A DNA stretch of 64,000 bases from an uncultured Pseudovibrio sp. (GTDB lineage: Bacteria > Pseudomonadota > Alphaproteobacteria > Rhizobiales > Stappiaceae), in contig CANMBS010000024.1 in the NCBI GenBank assembly GCA_947496145.1, forward strand, positions 18,700-82,699, written 5' to 3'. Below the pieces are notes generated by a model. The model made no database searches and was not told the DNA's origin. It saw nothing but the letters and a program-made list of their open reading frames with translations. Numbering within the stretch: position 1 is the stretch's first letter; every line of letters begins with the position of its first letter. Below, in pieces: positions 48,257-57,228 of this stretch. Position numbers and translations under genes: made by a program.

Positions 48257-48480
48257 ATGGAATACTATGCTGACCTGGATGTTTCCTTACAGTTTGTTTC
48301 GATCTGCGTGATTGACGGCGAAGGCAAGATTGCATTTGAACGCTCAGCTAGCTGTGAGGCTGAAATCATCACCAGCACCTAGGCCAAGATGCTTTTGCCT
48401 GTCATCCGTACCGGCTTTGAAGCGGGACAGATATGCCGAAACACCTCGCGAGACTTCAACAGCTTCGTAGCGATATCTTC
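48257..48480 (+). pseudogene. IS110-family transposase remnant (N-terminal)
   Basis: MEYYADLDVSLQFVSICVID followed by GEGKIAFERSASCEAE is the start of an IS110-type DEDD transposase. A stop occurs after about 40 codons (TST then TAG), then FEAGQICRN continues in the same frame, resembling the later LEAG segment. The rest is missing. The flanks 47944-48256 and 48481-48610 contain nothing else I can support. Confidence 0.7.
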
Positions 48481-48610
48481 AAGACCTCCACTAAGCGACA
48501 AAACTTTTATGCATCGGGATGGATCGATGTTTGACGTACGTCTTACATTTAGCCCAAGGTTTAATCTGGCATAATTGACACCATAAAATTAAGTATGCAT
48601 AAATACCTCT

Positions 48611-48807
48611 GATTGTGGTTCCGAACGTAAAACGGACGAAAGAGGGAACATGGTTAGAGCGACCCAAAAAGGGATCGAAGCCATGGCTGCCCCCGCAACT
48701 GTAGGCGGAGAGCAAGCACTCGATATACCACTGACGAGAGCCAATTGGCCGAGTTGGGAAGGTGAGTTGCCTGTATTGACCCGCGAGCCAGGATACCTGC
48801 CGCAATC
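48611..48807 (+). ncRNA. Cobalamin (B12) riboswitch
   Basis: All main landmarks of an AdoCbl-type riboswitch are present in order. P1 is formed by GATTGTGG (48611-48618) and CCGCAATC (48800-48807). Next come GGTTCC with a later GGGAA, then GCTGCCCCCGCAACTGTAGG, and finally the B12 box AGCCAGGATACCTGCC (48786-48801). A small hairpin GACAC-GTGTC follows at about 48824-48838. The element precedes btuB by about 190 bp and is expected to repress the uptake operon when cobalamin is plentiful. Confidence 0.92.
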
Positions 48808-48996
48808 GGTCACCCGACCTTTGACACGGGGTGTGTCGAGGTGCGGTTCCCCGTTAGGTGACATCCAAATTTAAAGCTGAAGACATGTTTTCCGCCGTCG
48901 AAGTAATGGTGGTTAAGAAAATGTGTCCGGCTTTATTGAGAGTTACAACGACCGGATCGCTTGATAGGCCATCCGGCCGAACAGGTGAGATGTGTC

Positions 48997-50917
48997 GTGT
49001 TTACCAACCAAAAGAACCTGAAACATTCGGCTTCGGGTAGGCTAATCCTTTCCATCACTTTACTTGGAGGTCTTTCTTTCACGCCTGCTTTTGCAGAGGA
49101 TGAAGAACAGGTCAAGCAACTTGAAGAGATCATCGTAACAGCGGGTAGGACACCAGTAGCAGAAGATGAAGTCGGGCGTTCCTACACGGTTCTGTCTGGT
49201 GAAGAACTTGAGAAAACTCAAGCTCGTTATGTAGCAGACGTATTGCGTCGTGTTCCGGGTATTGCTGTTTCTCGCTCTGGCTCATTTGGAGGCTTAACTC
49301 AGATTCGATTGCGTGGCTCCGAGGGCAATCATGTACTGGTTCTGATCGACGGCGTGGAAGTAGCTGGCACGAGCAGTGGTGAATTTGACTTCGGTGCCCT
49401 GCAAGTTGCAGATATCGAGCGTATCGAGATTATCCGCGGCCCTCAAAGTGCTCTATTTGGATCGAATGCTACATCTGGTGTCGTTCAGATCATAACCAAA
49501 GGCGGGATTCGCGAAGGATATAAAGTCACTAGTCGCTCCGAGCTCGGTACAGACAAGACAGTGCGGAAGAGCTTGTTATTGCAGGGTGGAGGAGAGACAT
49601 TTGATATTGCTGTTTCTGGTGCTCTGCGACGCACTAGTGGGTTTAACATCTCAGACCTGGGTTCTGAGAAAGATGGTGATCGCAATTTTACTTTGAACAG
49701 TAAGATTCGCTGGGACATTACCGAGAATGTCTTTTTTGATGGAAATTTGCGTTTCGTTGACCGCAAGTCAGATACAGATGACCAAAATGGCAGTTTAGTC
49801 ACTGATACCAATAGCTATGTCGAGTCTCAGGATGTTTTTGGTGGAGCTGGACTTAACTGGGAGTTATTTGATGGGCAGTTGCAGCAGCAGTGGAGGTTTG
49901 AGGCCACTGATCTGCATACTGAAGGAAAAAGTTCATGGGGACCTTATGGTAATGATGGCAACAGATATCATTCCAGCTTTCAAAGCACGTGGTTCTTCGA
50001 CCTGCCTGATTTTCTGAACAGCACCCACAGCTTAACTGGCGCGGTTGAATGGGAGCGTGAAACTTATAAAGAAACAATTCCAACCCGCAAGCTGGGTAAA
50101 AGTCGTGATCTCTACGGCCATGTTTTGGAATACAGAGGAGACTTCTTAGATCGGTTCTTTGTCACAGGGGCATTGCGTTATGACCGTAATGAAGTGTTTA
50201 AAAATGCTTTGACCTATAGCGCGAGCGCCGCTTATCTAATTCCTCAAACAGAAACACGATTGCATGCGTCTATCGGAACCGGTGTCACCAACCCAACTTT
50301 CTACGAGCAATTTGGATCTGTTCCAGGCAAGTTTCGAGGTAATCCTGATCTGAAACCGGAGACTAACTTTGGTTGGGATATTGGTATTGAACAGCGATTT
50401 CTTAATGATCGTGGAGTGATTGACCTTACCTATTTTCAAGAGGATCTAAAAGACGAGATAACCGGAAGTGCTCAAACCGTACACAACCAGAGCGGCACGA
50501 GTAAACGTCGGGGGGGGTGAGGTATCTCTTAGTTTGGAAGTCATTGAAAATCTGCATGCAAATGTTTCCTATACTTATCTTGATGCAAGTAACCCAGATG
50601 GGTCTGAAGAAGTTCGGCGTCCGCCGCACTCTGCGTCATTTAGCGTGAACTATGGCTTCCTCGATGGTCGAGGCAATGTGTTTGTTGATGCTATCTATAA
50701 TGGCGAGATGAAGGATTCGGACTATTCAACATGGCCTGCTACGCCTGTCTCGCTCAGTGATTATACCGTTGTGAACGTTGGGGCGGATTATCAACTCAAC
50801 GATAACCTTCAGGTTTTCGGGCGCGTCGAAAATGCGTTTGATAAGGGCTATGAAGAAGTCTACGGCTACAATACTCAGGGCAGAACATTCTTCGCTGGCC
50901 TTCAAGCAACGTTCTAA
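48997..50917 (+). pseudogene. btuB: BtuB-like TonB-dependent cobalamin receptor, frameshifted
   Basis: Outer-membrane receptor for cobalamin. The signal peptide ends at TPAFA and is followed by the TonB box EEIIVTAGR and plug domain (VLRRVPGIAVSRSGSFGG, LIDGVEVAG, IEIIRGPQSALFGSNA). The barrel reads to a TGA at 50520 and resumes in another frame (VSLSLEVIENLHANVSYTYL) to the terminal Phe at 50917. The break is at a run of eight G (50510-50517); seven G would give an unbroken protein through KRRGGEVSL. So it is one base from intact. The start is GTG at 48997, with AGGTGAG 7 nt upstream. The B12 riboswitch and btuFCD identify the ligand. Confidence 0.88.
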
Positions 50918-50995
50918 ATCTGCGTTTCAATTCATCACTCGCCCTTCAAATTCGTTTTGACAGGCGAGTGATTGCACTTCTGTGAGGACGGAAAC

Positions 50996-51847
50996 GTGGT
51001 TTCTCGTATTTCTGCTTTTTTGCTTGCAGCGATCCTTCATGTTTCACTTACATCTTTAGCATCAGCAAGCGAAGCACCTCCTCAAAGAGTGGTTTCAATG
51101 AACCTGTGTACCGATCAGCTTGCGATGATGCTTGCGCGAGAAGATCAGCTGATTTCTGTCTCCTACCTGGCTGCGAGCGAGCGTTCTTCCACCATGGCGG
51201 AGCAGGCTAAAGCCATTGGAACTAACTATGGCCTGGCGGAGCAGATTTTCCGTTTAAACCCAGATCTTGTTCTGGCAGGAACATTTACCACACGCGCCAC
51301 GGTCAATCTGCTCAAACGTCTGGGCGTCCGTGTGGAAGAGTTCAAACCAGCTTACTCTCTTGAAGACATTCGCGCGCACCTTGAGCGCATGGGAGAGTTG
51401 CTCGGCAGTCAACCAAAAGCAACACGCATGCTCACTGCTTTTGAGGCAGATCTGAACATAATCGAAGCAGACCGCAGCGATGCTGTACGTATTGTCGGCT
51501 CTTATGGGGCAAATAGCTATACCTCTGGCTTAGGCACTTTAGAAAATGAAATTGTGAAGGTTGCAGGCCTCAAACATATGGGCGAGCAACTCGGCCTCAT
51601 TGGCACATCAAAGCTCACCATAGAGCGTTTACTGCGTGCGAATCCCGACTATGTGATGTCCTGGCGCCATTGGTCAAGTCAACTGGGCCGCTCAACAGAG
51701 ATTTTGCGCCACCCTGTTCTGAATCGTTTCTTCGGAGAAAATCGGCGTATCCAAGCAGATAGCCGTTACTGGATCTGTGGCCTACCCATTATCACCAGAG
51801 CAATGAGACAGCTACAATATCAAACACAGGAGCGTCTCAATGACTGA
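50996..51847 (+). CDS. btuF: BtuF, periplasmic cobalamin-binding protein
   Basis: A 283-residue type III binding protein with a signal peptide (residues 1-24, ending ASA). It delivers cobalamin from BtuB to BtuCD. The N-terminal lobe starts PPQRVVSMNLCTDQLAMML, and the linker helix lies near 140-160. The start is GTG at 50996 with GAGGA upstream; the frame extends 24 bp further. It overlaps btuC by 8 bp. Confidence 0.88.
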   Translation: MVSRISAFLLAAILHVSLTSLASASEAPPQRVVSMNLCTDQLAMMLAREDQLISVSYLAASERSSTMAEQAKAIGTNYGLAEQIFRLNPDLVLAGTFTTRATVNLLKRLGVRVEEFKPAYSLEDIRAHLERMGELLGSQPKATRMLTAFEADLNIIEADRSDAVRIVGSYGANSYTSGLGTLENEIVKVAGLKHMGEQLGLIGTSKLTIERLLRANPDYVMSWRHWSSQLGRSTEILRHPVLNRFFGENRRIQADSRYWICGLPIITRAMRQLQYQTQERLND

Positions 51848-52856
51848 TCATCGATCAGTACCATATGTCTGGTTAGTGTCTGGCCTGACGATCTTATTTT
51901 TTTGCCTGTTTTTGCTCGCCCTTTCTCTCGGTGAGCAATGGATTAATCCCCTAAGCATTTTTCTCGCAAGTTCAGAAAAACTGGTACTTCCAGAGAGTGT
52001 GGACATGATCATCCTTCAGGAAATTCGTTTGCCGCGCGCAATTCTTGGGGCTCTGATTGGTGCCATACTTGGGCTTTCCGGAGCCGTGCTACAAGGGCTT
52101 CTTCGCAATCCTCTCGCAGAACCCGGGTTGCTGGGTATTTCTGCAACTGCATCACTTGGCGCCGTGGTAGCCATCTATGCAGGTTGGACAGCACTTATGG
52201 CCTATGCACTTCCGGTTGTGGCACTTCTGTCTGCTCTTGTAGCCGTGCTGCTCCTGTTTGTCCTCGTGGGCAAAAGCAGCAGCATTCTTACAATCATTCT
52301 TGCTGGCGTCGCACTTACATCGCTCGCTGGTGCACTCACCTCTCTCACGCTGAACCTTTCATCCAATCCATTTGCTGCACTGGAGATTGTATTTTGGATG
52401 CTGGGCTCCCTAGCAGACCGCAGCTTAGTTCACGTTTCTCTCGCAGCCCCATTTGTGCTGTTAGGTATGGTCTTGTTGTTCAGTGTTGGCAAAGCACTCG
52501 ATGCACTCAGCCTTGGTGAGGATGTTGCCCGGAGCCTTGGCATTAGCTTGCCCAAAACAAAGGCCATGGCAATCTTTGGGACCGCAATTGGGGTGGGGGC
52601 GGCCACCGCAGTCAGCGGCGCCATCGGCTTCGTTGGGCTTATTATCCCTCACCTTCTCAGAGGCCTTGTTGGCAGTAAACCAAGCCGGTTGTTACTGGTC
52701 AGCACTCTTGGAGGTGCTTGCTTTTTACTCGCAGCTGACTGTTTGGTTCGGGTAATTCTGCCTGGCAGAGATTTGAAACTTGGCGTCGTTACGGCTTTGA
52801 TCGGGGCTCCCTTTTTCTTCTGGCTTTTGATGTCACTAAGAAGGAAATCGCAATGA
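51840..52856 (+). CDS. btuC: BtuC, cobalamin ABC transporter permease
   Basis: A 338-residue FecCD-family permease with about 10 helices. Typical segments are LRLPRAILGALIGAILGLSG (here EIRLPRAI...), LLRNPLAEPGLLGISATASL and GFVGLIIPHLLRGLVG, the ATPase-coupling loop. It overlaps btuF and btuD, as expected for one translation unit. Confidence 0.92.
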   Translation: MTDHRSVPYVWLVSGLTILFFCLFLLALSLGEQWINPLSIFLASSEKLVLPESVDMIILQEIRLPRAILGALIGAILGLSGAVLQGLLRNPLAEPGLLGISATASLGAVVAIYAGWTALMAYALPVVALLSALVAVLLLFVLVGKSSSILTIILAGVALTSLAGALTSLTLNLSSNPFAALEIVFWMLGSLADRSLVHVSLAAPFVLLGMVLLFSVGKALDALSLGEDVARSLGISLPKTKAMAIFGTAIGVGAATAVSGAIGFVGLIIPHLLRGLVGSKPSRLLLVSTLGGACFLLAADCLVRVILPGRDLKLGVVTALIGAPFFFWLLMSLRRKSQ

Positions 52857-53626
52857 ACGATTTTTCTTGCGCGGGCCTATCCTTTCAACGAGGCCAAAAA
52901 GTCGTTCTGGATAGTATTGGCTTCACCTCAAAGGCTCCTCAGTTTATCGGAATAATCGGCCCGAATGGTGCAGGCAAAACAACATTGATGCGATGTCTGG
53001 CTGGTTTGGTTGCCCCTGCTTCTGGTAGCGTATTTTTCGGCGATTTACTCTTGTCCAGGATGCCAGCTAAAGCCAGATCACAGGCGATTGCTTTTCTCCC
53101 GCAAGACCGTCACGTGCATTGGGAGCTGAGCTGTGCAGAGATCGTTATGTTAGGCCGCCTGCCCCATCGTTCCGGGTTTGCTGCGCCTTCCGACAACGAC
53201 CACAAAGTTGTCGAGGATGCGATGGTACACATGGATGTCAGAAAGTTCTCTGACAGGAGCTTCGATAGTCTCTCGGGAGGCGAACAGGCCAGAGTTCTTA
53301 TTGCCCGAATGTTGGCACAGCAACCGAGCTTGCTCATTGCAGATGAACCTGTAAATGGGCTGGATCCAGCTCATCAGATTTCGTTGATGAAAACTTTTCG
53401 CGACATCGTCTCAACAGGAAAAACGGTCATTGCTTCCCTTCATGACATGCCTCTTGCCAGTCGCTGGTGCGATCGTCTGTTACTTCTGAACCATGGCAAA
53501 CTCGTTGCAGATAACACACCGGAGAAAGTGCTCTCAAAAGAGCACATGTCGTCTGTCTTCGGCGTGTCTTTGGGGAGGCTCAGTTGGCGAAATACATCAA
53601 TCTCTGTACCAACTGACTTGGTTTAA
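52853..53626 (+). CDS. btuD: BtuD, cobalamin ABC transporter ATPase
   Basis: A 257-residue ATPase with Walker A GPNGAGKTT, Q-loop FLPQDRHVHW, signature LSGGEQARVLIARML and Walker B SLLIADEPVNGLD, then H-loop SLHDMP. It energises BtuC. The ATG overlaps the btuC stop by 4 bp. Confidence 0.92.
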   Translation: MNDFSCAGLSFQRGQKVVLDSIGFTSKAPQFIGIIGPNGAGKTTLMRCLAGLVAPASGSVFFGDLLLSRMPAKARSQAIAFLPQDRHVHWELSCAEIVMLGRLPHRSGFAAPSDNDHKVVEDAMVHMDVRKFSDRSFDSLSGGEQARVLIARMLAQQPSLLIADEPVNGLDPAHQISLMKTFRDIVSTGKTVIASLHDMPLASRWCDRLLLLNHGKLVADNTPEKVLSKEHMSSVFGVSLGRLSWRNTSISVPTDLV

Positions 53627-53659
53627 GGCTTTAAACCCAAATTCGTAAAAGACAAGATT

Positions 53660-54730
53660 ATGACAGCAAATAATTCAGCAGAACTGCTTCAGACACTTAC
53701 CAGCTATATTGGGGATCAGCAGACCGGATGGAGCATTGGCTCGTTTGGTGCGATTGCAGAATTTCATCAGCGCGATACTGATGTTCTGGAACTTGATGAT
53801 CCTAAGAATCTCTTGCGCGTAACAGAGAAAGGCGGCATTTCTCTGGATGTGGACAGCTTGTCTGCGGTGCACCCCATCGCCTACGAGACCATCAGTCCGC
53901 GAGCCAACAGATGGGCGCAAGGTATCGTCCTTTGTATGCCAAAAGAGCAAAGCAGAACTCATCAGCGATCAGTTCTCACAGAGCTTGGTCAAGACGATAA
54001 TGCTCTTCGTCTCATGGATCGGCCTGCCCTTATATTTGATATGGGACTCGGGCTTGAAAACATAGATTTTTGCATTCGTACCCAAGATGAAAGACTGATT
54101 GAAATTCTGAGAGCTAACAAAGGGCGTTCGTTGTTCGATCCATCTAATACGGCAATGAAGGAAATCCTGAAATACCATCCCCATCGCGTTGCAATCTCTA
54201 AACTGGGGAGAGTTGAGGTTTATCAAAAAATCGGAGGACCAGATACGGGTGGTGTCTCACCTGATGGTCCTCATACACATGTCTTGCCAAAGTTGCTCAG
54301 AACAGGGCGAACACATTCTGCAAACATCCCCATTCCAGATGATCTGCTGCCAGTGGCAAGCATTCATCCCGCAAGCCCCATATATGATGAGCTGGCGCGC
54401 AATATTCCGTTCTGCCACCGTCGGTTCACGCAGTTTCAGCAGTTTCTTCGGCGATATGGCCTCAATGAATATACAACTGAGAAAAGCAGGGTACATCGCG
54501 CAGCTGAGTTAAAAGAAGACCCAAGTACTTTCGAAGTCAAGAAAAGCCGTTTATGTCGCCGGGCCTTAAAGATCACACTACGCCAACTGAACTATCTTAG
54601 TGAACTGGAAAACAGTCGATTTTCCAAGCAATGGGTCAGGCAGATGCAACAGGCATTTGACAAACCAACGCAATCTCAACAAACAGATGATGAGAAACTA
54701 GGCCATGAAAGTTTAGTCGGATCAAACTGA
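53660..54730 (+). CDS. Conserved-looking protein in btu operon, unknown
   Basis: A 356-residue soluble protein beginning 33 bp after btuD, with no signal peptide. Notable segments are DGPHTHVLPKLLRTGRTHSA, with two closely spaced His, HPHRVAISKLGRVEVYQ, and FCHRRFTQFQQFLRRYG. I do not recognise the family with confidence. Position at the end of a B12-riboswitch operon suggests a role in cobalamin metabolism or remodelling. The His motif could bind metal. The last 60 residues look disordered. Confidence 0.6.
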   Translation: MTANNSAELLQTLTSYIGDQQTGWSIGSFGAIAEFHQRDTDVLELDDPKNLLRVTEKGGISLDVDSLSAVHPIAYETISPRANRWAQGIVLCMPKEQSRTHQRSVLTELGQDDNALRLMDRPALIFDMGLGLENIDFCIRTQDERLIEILRANKGRSLFDPSNTAMKEILKYHPHRVAISKLGRVEVYQKIGGPDTGGVSPDGPHTHVLPKLLRTGRTHSANIPIPDDLLPVASIHPASPIYDELARNIPFCHRRFTQFQQFLRRYGLNEYTTEKSRVHRAAELKEDPSTFEVKKSRLCRRALKITLRQLNYLSELENSRFSKQWVRQMQQAFDKPTQSQQTDDEKLGHESLVGSN

Positions 54731-55222
54731 AGTAACTCATTGCAGCTTATGAAATGCAATACTTCGAGATTCCCCCCTTGGATGGTTTAGTATTATAGAC
54801 GTTTAACTTGCTTTATCAAACTATTGACTGTTCGCGCAGCAATACGACGTAACCGACATGTAAGTGCGTACGAATAATCAATTGAGTGATTTATGTTCTC
54901 AAGCTATTAATTTAAAATGTTTTATCTGATCAGGGCATTTGCCAGATGCTGTCATGTGTCCGATCTGCACCGCCGCTCAATCTTTCCCAGCTGTCCAGTC
55001 TTAATTCGCATAGCAAGGTAGGAATAGTGATTTCTCTCGTAATCAGGCTCGGATGATCCTGCGACATGGGCTTCTTCCATCTGGATGAGACCCGCTGTTT
55101 CCTGAGCTTGGTAGCGTTATCGCCATCTCTAACAAGAGACTAAAGCGAGTAGCCAATACCTTGAATCTTTTGGGATTCCCCTTCAGGGGCGTTGTGATTC
55201 ACTGGTATGAGGAGGAGTTCTC
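54731..55222. other. Non-coding gap
   Basis: About 490 bp between the btu operon and a broken IS630. I see no supported gene or RNA. Part of the right side may be IS630 end sequence, but I could not pair terminal repeats. Confidence 0.35.
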
Positions 55223-55911
55223 ATGTCAGCACCGCTTTCGATTGATCTTCGAGACCGTTTTCGCAAACTTATTGAAGCCGGAATGAGTGGCCGTGAGGTT
55301 GCGCGGCGGCTGTTGATTTCGCCAGCGACCGCCTCGCGGCCTGGCCGCAAGGTACGCTCAGGTTCCAGTCTTGCACCTGCCCCGACCGGACGCCCCGTTG
55401 GGACTGGCAAGCTGGCCCCTTATCACGATTTCCTGCGCGCACTCGTGGAGCAGGACCCCGACATAACGCTGTGTGAGCTGCGCGGCGCTCTGTTCATGGC
55501 CGCTGGCACACCCAGACCTTTATCGCCGGGCTCACCCAGAACGCCCTGATTGCTCCCTGGGTGATTGAAGGGCCGATGGATGGCAAGGCGTTTACCACCT
55601 GCATTGAAACGCAGCTTGCCCCGCAACTGGCGCCTCGCACTGTTGTTATTCTGGACAACCTATCCACCCATAAAGTGGCCGAGGCGGCTTGCGCACTCAA
55701 ACGCCATCAATGCTGGTTCTTATTCTTGCCACCATACTCTCCAGACCTTAATCCCATTGAGATGGCGTTCTCCAAGCTCAAAAGTCATCTACTCCGCATA
55801 GCGGCGCGAACATTTGATGCTTTGATCAAGGCTCTGGGCGAACTCTGTGATCTCTTTACACCGCAAGAATGCTGGAACTACTTCAACGCCGCAGGATATG
55901 TTGCAACATAA
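55223..55911 (+). pseudogene. IS630-family transposase, internally deleted
   Basis: The first frame (55223-55549) gives the HTH region MSAPLSIDLRDRFRKLIEAG with SGREVARRLLISPATASR. A second frame, already open from about 55500 (RWHTQTFIAGLTQNALIAPW), runs to 55911 and holds VVILDNLSTHK and FLPPYSPDLNPIEMAF, the last two acidic sites of the DDE triad. Roughly 100 codons, including the first catalytic Asp, are missing at the join near 55497. It is therefore inactive unless helped in trans. Confidence 0.85.
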
Positions 55912-55927
55912 ATGCTTATCGCTTTAG

Positions 55928-55960
55928 CTCTCCCTGTTTCTTTATCGGAAACAGAGAGGC
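55928..55960. terminator. Hairpin between IS630 remnant and M20 gene
   Basis: CTGTTTC (55934-55940) pairs with GAAACAG (55948-55954), with partial extension on both sides. It lies between two convergent genes. No clear T-run, so a bidirectional terminator is only possible. Confidence 0.3.
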
Positions 55961-55988
55961 CAGAGGAATACTCTTGAGGGTACTTTGA

Positions 55989-57152
55989 CTATTTCGTCGC
56001 TGATAGTTGGTCTTTTACCAGCTCGGTCCAAAAGCGAACGCCGGTCATCAGGATGTTGTCGTTAAAATCATAATAAGGTTTGTGCAGTGCCGTTCCGCCT
56101 TTTTCGCCTTCTTTGCCGTTGCCAACAAGGATGTAGCAGCTTGGAACTTTGCGCTGCATAAAGGAGAAATCTTCGGAGATTGTGAAGGGTGGAGCATCAC
56201 CCTCAACGTTTGCTTCTCCTGCGATCGATTTAGCAACCCGCACGGCGATAGCCGTTTCCTTAGGTGTATTTATGGTCGACAGGAATGAGTTGTTGAAGTG
56301 GTACTTGTAGTCGACACCTGCTGACGTGCATTGTCCTGAAGCAACGCGTTCAATGGCTGTCTCAATCTTCACAAGTGCTTCATCGGTAAAACAACGGGTA
56401 TCACCTTTGATGGTGACAGATGACGGAATGACGTTGGTTGTACCGTTGGTGGTGAACTCTGTTACAGAAATCACAGCAGGTTCGTGGATTGAACTTAAGT
56501 TGCGGCTGGTGATGGTTTGCAATGCGAGGATAATCTGTGCACCAACCACAATTGGATCCGTTCCCATGTGTGGCATGGCAGCATGCCCGCCGGTTGCAAG
56601 AATATCGATCTGAAAACTGCTTTCCGATGCCATGACAGACCCGGGATTAGTAACAAAATGACCTTCTGGGACACCTGGCAGGTTGTGCATGGCATAGATG
56701 GCATCAATCTTGAAGTGGTCAAACAAACCGTCAGCAATCATTGCTTTTGCGCCAACACCATGTTCTTCACCGGGTTGAAAAACAAAATAGACCGTGCCGT
56801 CAAAGTCTTGTGACGTCGCCAGTTCATGCGCTGCACCTAACAGCATTGCGGTGTGCCCATCGTGACCGCAAGCGTGCATCATCCCTTCGATCTGAGAAGC
56901 ATGGTCAAATTCGTTCAGCTCAGCAATCTTTAAAGCATCCATATCAGCCCGCAAGGCGATCGAACGATCGCTGCTGCCGCATTTGAGCACACCAACAAGG
57001 CCTGTGTTGCCGATGTTACGATGCACCTCCACTCCAAACTCCTCCAATTTTGACGCAACAAAGTCGGAAGTCATTTTCTCTTCAAAACCAAACTCTGGGT
57101 TTTTATGCAAATGGTGGCGCCAGTTGACGACTTTTTCTTCGATGCAGGTCAT
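55989..57152 (-). CDS. M20 family amidohydrolase
   Basis: A 387-residue metal-dependent amidohydrolase of the hippurate/IAA-amino-acid hydrolase type. Metal-site motifs are intact: HACGHDGHTAMLLGA, FQPGEEHGVGAKAM and MHNLPGVPEGHF, with a late His in ALHKPYYDFND. It cleaves N-acyl or N-carbamoyl groups from amino acids. AAGG lies 8 nt before the ATG at 57152; the upstream frame overlaps the BCCT gene end. It is third in a run M24-BCCT-M20, so its substrate is probably an N-acyl diamino acid made by the M24 enzyme (inference). Confidence 0.85.
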   Translation of the reverse strand: MTCIEEKVVNWRHHLHKNPEFGFEEKMTSDFVASKLEEFGVEVHRNIGNTGLVGVLKCGSSDRSIALRADMDALKIAELNEFDHASQIEGMMHACGHDGHTAMLLGAAHELATSQDFDGTVYFVFQPGEEHGVGAKAMIADGLFDHFKIDAIYAMHNLPGVPEGHFVTNPGSVMASESSFQIDILATGGHAAMPHMGTDPIVVGAQIILALQTITSRNLSSIHEPAVISVTEFTTNGTTNVIPSSVTIKGDTRCFTDEALVKIETAIERVASGQCTSAGVDYKYHFNNSFLSTINTPKETAIAVRVAKSIAGEANVEGDAPPFTISEDFSFMQRKVPSCYILVGNGKEGEKGGTALHKPYYDFNDNILMTGVRFWTELVKDQLSATK

Positions 57153-57228
57153 TGAGGATGCCTTGGATAGAGTGGAAATGAAAGAAGGCAGAACCTGCGT
57201 TCCGCCTTCTTCGCTTCTGGGGGAGAGT

